From: Pyricularia pennisetigena
Lineage: Eukaryota > Ascomycota > Sordariomycetes > Magnaporthales > Pyriculariaceae
NCBI RefSeq assembly: GCF_004337985.1
Contig: NC_043742.1
Coordinates: 5,631,259 to 5,695,258 of the forward strand
Length of the DNA: 64,000 nt
Direction: 5' to 3'
Part shown: positions 12,057-23,981 of the stretch, piece by piece
Layout: each line of letters opens with the position of its first letter
Position numbering within the stretch: position 1 is the stretch's first letter
Position numbers and translations under genes: made by a program
The notes under the pieces: generated by a model
What the model was told of the DNA's origin: nothing
What the model saw: only the letters and a program-made list of their open reading frames with translations
Database searches by the model: none

Positions 12057-12337
12057 TATAGGGTAATTTATATTATAATTGCAATTCGTTAATTTATAGT
12101 TATAATTAATTAATTAAATCGCTTAAGGGTAAATACTTCATTTAATTTAGGATTTGTTATACCGTTTGCCTTTTAACGGGTATAGGCTTCTAATTGCCAA
12201 TTACAGGCTTTATTGCCATTTTTAATGATTAAAATCCACTAAAATACAGGGTTAAAATCCTTGAAATCCACAATTAATGGGTGCCCTGGTATTTGTACCA
12301 ATCCAGGTGCACGTAACGAATTTGATTCGTTAAGTGG

Positions 12338-12397
12338 GTGCAGGGTAGATTGCAGGGTATCGTACAGGGCAGACTGCGGGGTATCGTGCAAGGTAAT
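12338..12397 (-). repeat. 12-bp tandem repeat, five units
   Basis: Five consecutive 12-base units of the form GTGCAGGGTATC sit in the untranslated leader between the primer site and gag. The same array has five units at 25468-25527, three at 40188-40223 and four at 44127-44174, so it varies in number between Copia-A copies. Confidence 0.7.
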
Positions 12398-12842
12398 CTA
12401 ACCATTAACGTAATTCCGTTAATGGGTTTATGGGTTATTGTAAACCCTATCAAACGCATTAAGATTTAATGGGCTATTAACGAGCGAATATAGGGGTTTT
12501 TGGCCCTAATTCGTTAGCGTAAACCCTATTAAAAATTTGAACCAATCTCAGTGGCGTGCACAATCCACAAAAACCACACCAAAAATTTTGGATTTGCAAT
12601 GCAAGCGATCGCTGCAGTACTTGAAAAAGCTTAAATCGAAACGCTAATTTTTAACGATCCCCATTGTAAATACAGGGGGTTAAATGCTAAATTAGCGCTT
12701 AAAACCAGCAATTTCGCATAAAAACAGCAATATTTTTGCTCATACACCTATTGTAAAAATGCGATAATAACCAAAATAAAGTTTAAACTTCTGGTTTTCC
12801 AACGATGTAAAATGCACTTCAATACACAAACTAAAAACCTTT

Positions 12843-12856
12843 CCGGGTTTATAACC
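12843..12856 (-). promoter_or_regulatory. Copia-A primer-binding site, half-tRNA type
   Basis: Directly inside the 5' LTR the element strand reads GGTTATAAACCCGG. The equivalent sites at 40665-40678 and 44666-44679 read GGTTATAAGCCCGG and AATTATAAGCCCGG. Reversing one RIP change gives GGTTATGAGCCC, complementary to the anticodon arm (CAU) of initiator tRNA-Met, the half-tRNA priming known from Drosophila copia and yeast Ty5. The assignment rests on this match only. Confidence 0.6.
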
Positions 12857-13423
12857 TGTTAATTATATAGGTTGCTAGCAAGGGTTTAAGCATTAATTTA
12901 GGTGCGGCGTGGTATTAATTACATTGCAAAAACCTATAATTACAGGGTTTAAATACACTAAATTTATTAAAGTGGTTCACTAATTTTGGGATTAATAAAT
13001 TTAATTTATTGGTGGGGGAAATTCTGCTTTATTTCCTTTAAATATTTTCCGACATCGAAGTGGGGGTCCGCACCCCGGAAAAGGTTCTGGTACCGCACAC
13101 GATTTTCCGAAAAATTGTTTTATATGCGTTGTTGAAAAAACACCCTTATTTTTATACAAACCATTTTTGGGTTCGCACTGATTTGCTCATTTGGTGAAAA
13201 TTTCAACCCGGTGCAGGGTAGCTGATTCGTAAGTGCAGGGTGGGTATTAAGCCCGGTACAGGGTGAAACCCCATTCGCTGACTTTAAATCGCAACTCCTG
13301 CAACACATACAAAATATAGCAGAAAATCCGACAGCCCCAACAGCCCCATTTCGGCACTATCTATTGTCGCTTATATACAAATAAAAGTGGACCCATTACA
13401 GGCTAAATAACGCATATAATTAT
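12857..13423 (-). repeat. Copia-A LTR (5' LTR of copy 1)
   Basis: It starts TGTTAATTATATAGG and follows the other LTRs, but its outer terminus is altered (CGCATATAATTA then divergent bases) and it runs straight into reverse-transcriptase sequence of the next Copia-A copy. Its right boundary is accurate only to a few bases. Confidence 0.75.
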
Positions 13424-16400
13424 AAACACCATTATATTTTGGCACACCAGGCTATAAAGGAATAAATATATGTTCATAATTAATTAATCCGAACGTTGCT
13501 AATGTTTCTCTTATATATTGATTTTAATGTAGCCAAAATAGGCGTTTAAACATATTTTTTATAATTTAAACGCTTAAAGAATAGGTTGTAGGGCCCTTGT
13601 TTTCCAACACGTAGACTTTATTAAAACGGGTTCTCGAATCCTAAATATATTTCAATTCAGCACCTATTAGCAGCTAATTGTCTACAAAAGTAACCATAAA
13701 ATATTTGGATTTAACGTTTTAAAAAACAGCGGGATTAGAGATTAACGAATTAAAACCTTTTTAAAAGGTAGGGTTTTGAGTTTGTTTCACTATTTTTTCA
13801 AACCCTGTTTCAAACGGTATAGCGCTTTTTTGAACTAAATAACCTGCAATTCTTTTGGATTATGACCTATTTCTATGAAAGTTTTAAGGGTGGTGGGGCT
13901 AAAAAATTTAACCCATTCGTTGAAACCGTTTGGAATTTGCAAATATATATCTACGTTTGTAAAATTACTATTTAAAAACGCACCGATAAAATTGATTTGT
14001 TTTATTTCCCAACTTTGTGCATTAGCTATAACTAATAATATACGCCGAATTGGTGGTATATTAATATTAGCAAAAGTTTCGACACAATTCAGGTTTTCGA
14101 CCTGTAAAAAACCCCTGATAAAAAACGTAATTTTGTATTTCATGAATTTTTTCTTTTTATCCTTTTTTAATTTAAATACCAGCCTGGTAAAAACGAGTTT
14201 ACGGCCTGCAGGTATTTGAGTTTCAGGGATAAAACGGAAGGTTTTTGCAATAACGATTTAATCGAATTTGAACGCTAAAACAGCCAACCATTTAGCATTT
14301 TTAGGGCTATTTAGGGCTTATTGGTAGCTATTTGGTTCACCGTTGTTAATGGGCTTTTGCTTTGTGTCTTTTGGTTTGAAAACAAAAATAATATACGTAA
14401 TTTATATTTATTAAATCTCCGTTTTCGAACTGCGAATTTCATTTTAAATTCTGTATTTTGAATGTTAAAAAACCGGAATTTCTATTATTTGAGGTATTAG
14501 ATTAGGTACCGCTACCGTTGTAGGTTTTGGGGGGCGAACGGTAGGTTATAAAAGCCTGGCGGGCACTGTAATTTTAGGGTTTTAATATTTTATAACGGGT
14601 GGTAATTGCCCTGTAACAGGTGGTAAGTGTCTTGTAATACGTGGTAAATACCCTGTGTTTTCAAGAGAATTCAGGGGATAATTATCCGTTGGAACGCTGT
14701 TAATTTCGTTTGCAAATTCAAGATTAAAATTTCCTTTGAAATCTGTATTTTCCCCTTTTGAAATCTGTAACGTTTCCCCCGGAGTAGCCAATCTTTCAGC
14801 GGTTATACCTTGTAAAGTTTTTACGGTAAAGGTTATATATACGGCCCGTTTAACGGGTGCGTAAACCAACGTTGTAGAATTTAATAAATGGGTTAAAAGC
14901 CATACCGTTTCGGTTCGGGGAACCAACTTATTAAAATTTTGGAGTTCTTCCAACGGTATAATAATCTGATAAATGATAAAAATAAGTTGAAAATGCCCTA
15001 AATTGGGTTTATACGGTAACCCAAGTTGGAATTCGGAATAGACTTCCTGGTCAAATGTTAAATCCCTATTAACTACCGTTATACGGTTAGTTGAATCAAC
15101 CATGGCAGGTAGTAAATAATATTATGACTATAATGATTAACCCGCCGTTCTAACGGTAAACCAGAATTTATCCCAAATAATTTTAACGGACCGTTCCGTT
15201 AATCCGTTTTGGCCGTGGTTATAAGGATTCGAAATGTTAAAATTAATATTTTTGCTTAAAAACCAATTTCAAGGGTTTATATTAATTTCGTGCCCCCTAT
15301 TGAAGTGAAAATTTAGGGGGTAACGCCCGTACCTAGCTTTTCAAACTTCAAAAAAACCTTTAATAACCATTAAAGCCGTAGGTCCGGTTTTATTTCGTAA
15401 TAGGATCGACCACCGAAAACGTGATTTTCGGTCCACTAATCACAGAAATACGGTTCTTTTATTGTAAGGATTAAGTTTAAAGGGTTTTATATTACCTTTT
15501 ATAAAATCGAAAAAATGAAAAGGTATAGGGAATGGGACCTTATTTGTGCGTTTAATAAAAATGGTTCGAATACAAGTAATATAAATAATTGCCCTAATTG
15601 TGTCGAAATTAGGTAAATTCTTTATAATTTTAACGGTTTTTTTGACAATAATAACCTTATATACCCCAGACGCCTATATTATAACAGGGTTTTTTTGGGC
15701 CTGGATTTTGTTATAATCGCCTATAATTCCGTTTTTTTCAAGGGTTAACCAACCGTCCGTAATTCGCTTTAACCCTAAAAAGAGTAATTTACAGGGGCCT
15801 GTTCTAAATCCGATAATAAAGAAGGTTTTAACAACGGATTTCTTATATGGGAAACCCCTTTTTTCGGACATAGTCCCTTTTATATTAGGTTATATAAAAG
15901 GGTCACCTAACAATGTACCGGGCTTACGGGGCCCAATTTCACGTGGATTTTCAGGGCTTTTACGGCTAACTTTCTGCGTTACAGGTAAATTTACGGTTAT
16001 TTCCGTATTTTGTTCGGGATTTAGCTTTTCCGTTACCGTATTTTTTTCCGGTTCCGAATTGGTGTAAATTTTATAATCCTCGTAATTTTCGGGATTTATA
16101 TTATTTAATTCTACTTCCGACAGGGTTGCGTAACCCTTTGTAACCCTTTATAAGGCCATGCTAAAAGCGGTGCTGTATTTGCCTATTATATAGGCGTCGT
16201 CCGAAATCTTTAGTATATTTTGAACAAAGATATTACATTTCTTATGTTCCAAATAAAACGAATGTTGAGCGGTATCTAAACGTCCCCACGCTTTGCGATT
16301 CTTTTTCTATAAAGTATTTCTTAGTAATACGCCCCTTGTATTATGAGGTATAAAATCATTAACGATATTTATTTTAAGCGAGGGGATATATACAACGATA

Positions 16401-16723
16401 TTTAACGTAACCTTTTTAACTTTGTTAGTACATTGGCCGTAACGGACCTGTACTTTTACAGTTCCGGTGCCTTTAGGCCTAGCAGGGCCATGTCCTGCAC
16501 CGATTTTGACTGTAACACCGGGGGTATAATCGGTAAAAAATTGCTTATTTGCAAAAATATAGTGCGTGTTACCTCCATTGTACAGGATAAGGTAACCTAG
16601 CTTCCAAAGTTTAAATGCCCAATTTATGCGGCGTCCAGGCTTCGTTTCAACTTTAAAATTAACTGTTAAAATTTGTCCTTTTAGCGTTTTACCGGTATAA
16701 TCGGGTTCCGATTCCAATTCCAA
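13424..16723 (-). pseudogene. Copia-A copy 2 pol, left part (broken)
   Basis: Minus-strand Copia-A starting inside the reverse transcriptase; RNase H and the 3' LTR are missing. Readable parts are RT (13835-14143, RGFLQVE and a GAFLN segment), integrase C-terminal region (14582-15103), GAG pre-integrase and integrase (15200-16200) and protease (16307-16774; the catalytic Asp of the DxGxT site reads as Asn, LYNGGNTHYIF). The right end is cut exactly by the Gypsy insertion. The other half resumes at 23977. Confidence 0.8.
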
Positions 16724-17178
16724 TGTTACGACCAGACAAGATGGGTCGGTACCAATGAGGCCAGGCGGGGTCACACCCCTCCTAACGACACTCGCCCAAA
16801 AAAATCACCGACAACAGAACATCGATTACCTAAGGGAAAAGTCACGTGACGCCACGTAATCGCCAAAAAAATGATTTTAATAATCCTTAAAAAATTACAA
16901 CAAATTAGGCGAAATAATTTCTGCGATTTGTAACAAATTAAAGGAAATTACATTCGGAATATAATTTATATAAGGCACGCTTATTACCATATAAATAAAT
17001 TCGATTTTAGGATTGCTTAGCAGCAATTAAATTTTAATTAACCTTAATATTTACTTAAAAACGATCATAATTTCACCCCAATTATTAAAAACCCCAATTA
17101 CCCAATTAAAACGCTTAATTGCTTTAACCTACTGTATTTTACCCTAAAAACAGGTTACCCGATATTTTAATCGTAACA
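16724..17178 (+). repeat. Gypsy 5' LTR
   Basis: 455 bases, TGTTACGACC to GATCGTAACA. Compared with the 3' LTR, its left half is the less mutated and its right half the more mutated. Almost all differences are C/T or G/A. The sequence after it gave no clear tRNA match for a primer site. Confidence 0.92.
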
Positions 17179-17277
17179 TTTTAATTGCTCCTATTTAGTA
17201 TTTTGTTTTAAAATATACCGAACAGTATCGCCGAAACAATATTTTCCAACAAAACCACCCCTTAAACCCCCTTTACC

Positions 17278-18250
17278 ATTAACGCTCCGGCCAGCGCTAA
17301 CGCTTTGCGTTAAATAGTCGCGACGCTCCAAACAAAAAATCGACAATTCCAGGAACGAATAACCGAATAAATTAATCGAACCAATAGGAATTATATCAAA
17401 TACTTTTTACCATTACCTTATAATAGCACCCTAAATACCTTGTAGGGATTTTTTACGGGAACCCGGGTTTACCTTTATTTTAACGAAAACAATTTCGATA
17501 ATAACGCAAAAAAGGTTATTTACGTAATTTCGCTATTAAAGGGCGATACGTTTGCCTGGTTCGAACTAATCCTACGAAATTATTTGGACTACGATAAGGA
17601 AAAAAACCGTAAAATTAAAACCAACCGCATTTTCGACGATTACGAAAATTTCGAAAAATGCTTTAAAAAAGCATTCGGCAACCCAAACGAGGAACGCACA
17701 GCTAAACGTAAACTGGTACGCCTTACCCAAACCAAATCGGCATCCAAATATGCCAGTAAATTTCGACAAATTACCGCCAAACTACTATAAGGCCCCGAAA
17801 CCCTAATAGCACGCTTTTATACGGGATTTAAAAAAAAAATTAAAAACGAATTTGTTAAAAAAAAACGACCCGACACCCTAACCGAATACGTAAAATTAAC
17901 AATTAAAATCGATAACCGATTTTACGAACGGAAACTGGAACGACGCGAAAAACGCAGCGTATAGGGGCCAATTTTGCGACAAACTAATACGGGACGCAAA
18001 TATTAATACCCTAAACCGCTTCGCCAATACAATATTTCCTACGGAATATATAACGGATTTATAAATTTTAACGCGACCCAATATAAAAAACCGCGCAAAA
18101 ATCCCAAAAATGGTAAATGTTTTAAATGCGAAAAACCAGGATATATAACCAAATTTTATCCCTAAAGCACTCCGGATTTACACCCCGATTCCAAAAAACC
18201 ACGAAAATTAAATACCACCACCCATTAACAAATACCACCGGATTAATATA
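17278..18250 (+). pseudogene. Gypsy gag with CCHC knuckle (broken)
   Basis: One frame, anchored by the open stretch 17584-17790, reads as a retrotransposon gag: GDTFAWFE, then FGNPNEERTAKRKLVRL and SASKYASKFRQ, a region typical of fungal chromovirus gag. A zinc knuckle CFKCEKPGYITKFYP follows at about 18119-18163, where the last two ligands of CX2CX4HX4C are changed to Tyr. About seven in-frame stops are present. No intact ATG is visible; the start given is approximate. Gag would form the particle and bind RNA. Confidence 0.8.
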
Positions 18251-21200
18251 GTTTGAAAAACTGGACTATATATTACGACGATAATTGTATAATCCACAAT
18301 AACGTAAAAATGGACGTAGGATAATACCCACAAAAACCTAAAAATATTCGGACCTTAGCAGTAAAAAACCGTATATTTATTGAGACCAAACTACCGGTAT
18401 AATTACGCAGGTAAAACGCCAAATTACCCGAATTTACGGAATTAAATACCTTAGAAAAATTAGAACCAAAATTATTGGGATAAACCCACCGTATCCGGAT
18501 AATCCAACAAGCCCTAACGGACGAATTTAATAACGAGTTAGAAAACGAACCTAACGAAAAAAAAACTATATTTTTAAACCTATATAGTGCAACAAAGGAA
18601 AACAACCCCTATATATATAAAAAGAAATTTATCGATTTATACCGAAACGACCAATTAGTGCAATTTCCCGGAATATTATTTCGAATATAAATACAAAACC
18701 CTATAAAATTAATCGATCCAATTTTCGGAAACCACCCAATTTTGGATATTAAATATCCCAAATATACAAAAATTTTTTGGGCAAAATATTTTCGAAACAA
18801 TTGCGGACTGCATTTTAGCAAAAAAATAATCCACGATTTCTTCCCACGACGACGCAAAATAACAGGTATCCACGAAATATATACCACCATTAAATTACCC
18901 AATTGGGAAATTAAAATAAAATTTAATACCGAACCAGCGGTAATTTTTACCCCTTATAACGACTACCCTATGGTATATTATAACTAAAAACAATTCCCAT
19001 AGTACGAATACACCCGAAACATTTGCAAAATACATATATTAACCAAAACACAGGTATGGCACGAAACGAAATTACGATAACCAGGACCCGTACCCATAAC
19101 CAAAATTATATGGAACCTTAACGTTAAAAACAACGAAATACCCACAAACGCACGAAAAACGCCTGCACCAACAGGGCACCGACTTAATAAAATCAACGTT
19201 AAAAACAGCTATACGCCCCGAAATAAAAAAAATAAAAACCCACGACGCGAATCTAATAAACCAAAAAACTAGGATAACCAAACGGTATAGGGCACCAAAC
19301 GGTAGCAATAAAAACGGAATAAAAAACCCTGAACGCCACGCAAACCACGAAAGCAGTACACGAATATATATTCCTAAATATACGATTTAATAAAAAACCC
19401 ATACGAACGTTTTTTAATAGCGGAGCATAAAGCAATTACATTTTTCCAAAAATCGTGAAAAAACGACGAATATTTTGGCGATAAAAGGAAAAATTATATC
19501 GACTATAAACCGTAAAAGGAAAGGCAGTTTTATACGGGAACGGTACCATCGAAACAAAAACCGTACACCTTTGGATGGAAAATTATGGACGAAAAAAACA
19601 AATCACCTTGGATATTACGGAAATAGGGAATAAAAACATAATTTTAGGAATTCCCTGGTTTAAAAGGAGCAACCCCCGGATAAATTGGACTATAGGCCAA
19701 ATTTAGTGGGAAAAATATTTAATTATTAAACGATTTCCAGCACAGCAGGGTTTATATAGGAAATATAGGGCACGGAAAAACTAAATAAAACAAATGGCGT
19801 ATTTATAGGAAGGACGACCAACCCCGGAACCAATATCGGAAAAAAAGCGATTATTTATAAGCTAAAACCGATCCAATTACACAATATAAACTACGAAAAA
19901 ACAGACCAAAAACGGCAAAATCCCAAAAAAATACCAAAATTATATACGATTGTTTAACCAAAAATTCGAAATAGGATTACCCGAGCACAGTCCGTTCGAC
20001 CACGAAATACCATTAAAAAAAGGAACCCAACCAAAATTTTACAAAATATACGGTTTAAATCCGACACAAATGGAGGTTTTGAACGAATATTTCGCGGAAA
20101 ACCTCAAAAAAGGTTATATTAAACCATCGACATTACCAGCAGGATATTTAATCCTTTTCGTACCAAAAAAAAACGGAAAACTACGATTATACGTAAATTA
20201 CAAACAATTAAACGATATTATAATAAAAAATTGCTACCCGTTCCCATTAATAGGAAAATTTCGAAATATATTTTACCAAATATAATGGTTTACGATATTA
20301 AATTTTAAAAAAATATATAATTTAATCCGTATAAAGGAAGGCGAAAAATGGAAAATAGCATTTCGCACCAAACGAAAATATTACGAATATTTGGTAATAT
20401 TTTTCGGTTTCACCAACGCCCCCGCAACCTTTTAAACCATAATTAACCACGTTTTTAGGGAATGTTTAAACATTTTTATCGTTATTTACCTGGACGATAG
20501 TTTTATTTTTTCCAAAACGTTGGAAAAACACAAAAAATACGTCCACACAATTTTATAAAAGCTACAAAACGTTAAACTTTTAATTAAACCCGAAAAATGC
20601 ATTTTTTACAGCAAGCAAATTAATTTCCTAAAATATATTATCGCCCCTGGAAAAATTAGGATGGAAAAATCAAAAATCCAAACAATAAAGGAATAACCCC
20701 AACCATAAAACGTAAAAAACGTTCGGGTATTTTTTGGATTTGTAAATTTTTATAAAAAATTTATTAAAAGTTACGGCGCGATCGCCACCCCATTAACCAA
20801 TATAATTAAAAAGGATTTAAAATTCCAATGGACGGAACAAATACAGCAAATTTTCGAACAGCTACGAAATGCAATAGTATAAAAACCGATCCTTAAAATA
20901 CCAGACCCAACGAAACCTTTCGAAATCGAAACCGACGCATCCGATTACGCAATCGGAGGATAATTTAGCCAACGAAACGAAAAAGGACGCCTGCATTTTT
21001 ACGCCTTTTTTTCACAAAAATTACATAAACCAAAATTTAATTACCAAATCCACGATAAAAAATTTATAATTATTATCCGAATATTTGAAAAATGGAAACC
21101 ACAATTATCCGGAATTAAATACGAAATATTAATTTACACGGACCACAAAAACCTAACCCATTTCACCATTAGTAAAGTATTAAATAAACGATAAATTAAA

Positions 21201-22730
21201 TGGGCAAAATTCCTATTAAAATTCCATTTTAAAATTATTTACCGAAAAAAAATAAAAAATGGCAGGGCCGACGCCTTTAATAAAAAATTAAATTATAAAA
21301 ACATAATACCCGAGGAAATACGGAAAATCCTTACGGCAAACGACAACGGAAACCTTTTACCAATTCACCGAAATCTTATAACGACCAATACGGTAATTAT
21401 ACCAAAAAAAATACGGAAAATCCACGAAAACAAAATTTACGGACACCAAAGGATTTCCAAAATATGGAAACGGTTAAAACAGCACTATAATTTTAAAGGA
21501 ACACGATAAAAAATACGAAAAACCATTAAAAACTGCGAATTTTGCGCAAAAAGCAAATCCGCCAAATATAAATTTTACGGGTTTTTACAGCCTTTACCAG
21601 CCCCTAACAAAGCCTGGCAAACCATTACAATGGATTTTATCGTTAAGCTACCATTTTCCGAAAAACCACTTATTAAAACTAAATATAATAATATATTAGT
21701 TATAATGGACAAATTCACTAAATACGTTTATTTCCTACCCTATAAAGAAAATAATAACGCCGAAAAAATCGCTTACACATTTTTACGAATAATTGTCAGC
21801 AACCACGGATTTCCAGAAAGCATTATTACGGATAAAAATAAGCTTTTTACATTAAAATTTTGGAAATTTTTAATAGAATAACTAGGAACCGACCATAAAT
21901 TATTTACAATATTCCACCCACAAATAAATGGACAAACAAAACGAGCAAACCAAACATTAAAATAATATTTAAAATGCTATATAAACCATAAACAGGATAA
22001 TTGGGTACGGTTATTACCCATAGCACAATTCGCATATAACAGTTTAGAAAATGAAAATACCAAAATAACCCCGTTTTATACCAATTACGGATTTAACCCT
22101 ACGGTATATAAAAAACCAAAAACCACGATTACGGCCCCACGAGCCGATAAATAAGCAAACGAATTACGAAAACTCCACCAAAAACTCCAACAGGAATTGG
22201 AATTCGTACGAAAAAAAATAATCAAATACGTTAACCAGCATCGGATAAAGGGACCATTTTTCCAGGAGGGAAATAGCGTTTACTTTATTCGGCGTAATAT
22301 TAAAATACAACGACCAAACAACAAATTTAATTACAAAAAATTTGGACTTTTTAAAATCGACAAAAAAATTAACGAAACCAATTATAAATTATTATTATTA
22401 AAAACTATAAAAATCCACCCAACGTTCCACGTATTACTATTAAAACCAGCATTACCCGGCACCAATATATAAAAAACAATTGAAATCGACGAGGAAGAAA
22501 TATACGACGTCGAACGAATATTGGACCACAGACGTAATTACGGTAAAATAAAATACCTTATTAAATGGGAAAATTACGGACACGAAAAAAATATTTGGGA
22601 ACTTTTTAACCACCTCCAAAATTACCAGGAATTATTCCGTTAATATTACCAGGAATTGGATTTACGAATAAATTAACCAAAAAAAAAAGGACGACCTAAA
22701 AAAACACCACCTATTATTCCCAAAAACTAA
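18250..22730 (+). pseudogene. Gypsy pol: protease, RT, RNase H, integrase, chromodomain (broken)
   Basis: Readable in order: a protease-linker segment ending GIPWFKRSNPRINW (about 19,640); RT at 19950-20900 with FVPKKNGKLRLYVNYKQLN and the catalytic YLDD at 20487-20498; RNase H at about 20910-21290 (ETDASDYAIGG, TDHKNLTHF); integrase with CEFCAKSK zinc-finger cysteines (about 21,540), MDFIVKLP (21631) and a GQTKRANQTLK segment (about 21,930); GPFFQEGNSVYF near 22260; and the chromodomain at 22473-22643. Stops are mostly TAA where Trp or Gln is expected. The protein would copy the RNA and integrate it, the chromodomain guiding it to marked chromatin. Confidence 0.88.
22473..22643 (+). pseudogene. 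Chromodomain and following AT-hook-like motif
   Basis: In frame with pol after one stop, the sequence reads EEIYDVERILDHRRNYGK, then YLIKWENYG and NIWELFNHL, the pattern of a chromodomain with its aromatic cage positions (Tyr, Trp, Trp) retained. About 15 codons past the TAA at 22641 the same frame gives PKKKGRPKKTPP, a GRP-centred basic motif like an AT-hook. Both features suggest chromatin-directed integration. The link between them is inferred from the shared frame. Confidence 0.8.
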
Positions 22731-23430
22731 AAATCGACTAAAATTCGAAACTATACCATTAAACGAATTTACAAAAAAACGATTAATATACACCAATAAA
22801 CCAAAATATACGGATAAAAACAATTTACCGACCGAATACTGCGTAAAAACATTTATTTTATTTAATAAAAAAGGATTTAAAGGACCTATCGGGAAAATCG
22901 AATCCCAAACAAAATTGGAATCCGGAAAAAGCGATTCGAATAATATTTTAGGAAAGATTTCGGACGATCGCCGCCGCTTTTCCTGCTTTACCTCCTTACG
23001 TTCCACGCGATCCAATTCCTCCAAATTATTAATCCCGCGAAATACAGTTCGCATTATTTTTTTAAACCATAATTTTTTTTGTTTTCGCAAACGAAGCAAT
23101 TTCGCCTGTTGCGCGTAAATTTGCTTTTTAAACGCTTTAATTTCCGCATTTAATTTCGAATGTTGGCGACCAATGTAACGGATTTAAACAGCGGATAAAC
23201 CCAATACGTCGTAACCAAAACGGTTAAAACGAACGCATTCCATATAACGAATAAAATCCTGCGGAAATACCTGATAAAATGCTACGCCTTTGGCATAGTA
23301 GGGATTGCAGGAAAGTATTTCGATAATATCGGTTAATAATAGGGAAAAAAGGAAAACGTGGCGACGTTTTATCGACGAACGACCAGATTTTAATTTGGTT
23401 ACGCGATTAAATATGGCGCAAAAAGGTTAA
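22662..23430 (-). pseudogene. Antisense accessory frame inside Gypsy (unknown)
   Basis: Between pol and the 3' LTR the minus strand reads as protein for about 250 codons with few stops. Upstream it gives LLLTDIIEILSCNPYYAKG and FPQDFIRYMECVRFNRFGYD, then one stop, then a basic coiled coil (QQAKLLRLRKQKKLWFKK, ELDRVERKE) from about 23,150 to 22,960. The open stretch 22662-23099 is part of it; the true C-terminus is probably near 22,870. No family is recognised with certainty. The coiled coil resembles C-terminal helices of many uncharacterised fungal repeat-encoded proteins. No start codon was found. It could also be a captured fragment. Confidence 0.5.
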
Positions 23431-23503
23431 TAAGGAAGGAATATGGAAATAAAAACAAGGATTAGGGGAATACAAATTATTTAAAGGCCAAAAGGATTTG
23501 GCC

Positions 23504-23516
23504 AAGGAAGGGGAAA
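23504..23516 (+). promoter_or_regulatory. Gypsy polypurine tract
   Basis: AAGGAAGGGGAAA lies five bases before the 3' LTR, in the position where plus-strand DNA synthesis is primed. It remains G-rich although the element is otherwise heavily mutated. Confidence 0.7.
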
Positions 23517-23521
23517 CCTAA

Positions 23522-23976
23522 TATTACGACTAAATAAGATGGGTCGGTACCAATAAGGCCAGGCGGGGTTACACCCTTTTTAACGACATTCGCCCAAAAA
23601 AATCACCGACAATAAAATATCGATTATTTAAGGGAAAAGTTACGTAACGCCACGTAATCGCCAAAAAAGTAATTTCAATAATTTTTAAAAAATTATAACA
23701 GATTAGGCGAAATAATTTTTGCGATTTGTAACAAATTAAGGGAAATTACATTCGGAATATAATTTATATAAGGCACGCTTATTACCATGTAAATAGATTC
23801 GATTTTAAAATTGTTTAGCAGCAATCAAATTCTAATTAACCTCAATATTTACTTGAGAACGATCATAATTTTACCCCAGTTATTGAAAACCCCAGTTACC
23901 CAGTTAAGACGCTTAGTTGCTTCAACCCACTGTACTTTACCCTAAGAACAGGTTACCCGATACCTTGATCGTAACA
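23522..23976 (+). repeat. Gypsy 3' LTR
   Basis: 455 bases. The terminus is mutated to TATTACGA at the left; the right end is intact (TCGTAACA) and followed by the TCCAA duplication. The first half carries most of the RIP changes relative to the 5' LTR and the second half very few. Confidence 0.92.
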
Positions 23977-23981
23977 TCCAA

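Larger units (their letters stand above)
5742..13423 (-). mobile_element. Copia-A copy 1, minus strand, full length
   Basis: This is a Ty1/Copia LTR retrotransposon read right to left: 5' LTR 12857-about 13423, primer site 12843-12856, gag-pol 12056 to 6842, polypurine tract at 6296-6307, 3' LTR 5742-6295. Domain order is gag, protease, GAG pre-integrase, integrase, reverse transcriptase, RNase H, the canonical Copia order. Stops and frame breaks throughout show it is dead. The outer end of the 5' LTR is damaged where the next Copia-A copy begins. Confidence 0.85.
16724..23976 (+). mobile_element. Complete Ty3/Gypsy chromovirus
   Basis: This 7,253-base element has two 455-base LTRs and a perfect 5-base target duplication (TCCAA at 16719-16723 and 23977-23981). 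LTR ends are TGTTACGA and TCGTAACA. Inside are gag, then a pol with protease, RT, RNase H and integrase in that order, then a chromodomain, an unusual antisense frame, and a polypurine tract. Integrase after RNase H plus a chromodomain place it in the chromovirus branch of Ty3/Gypsy. It is RIP-inactivated throughout. It interrupts the protease/gag junction of Copia-A copy 2, so it is younger than that copy. Confidence 0.92.

Noticed and set aside
22915..23118. Plus-strand frame within the Gypsy 3' region
   Set aside because: It is the shadow of the antisense coiled-coil frame and is not in frame with pol.
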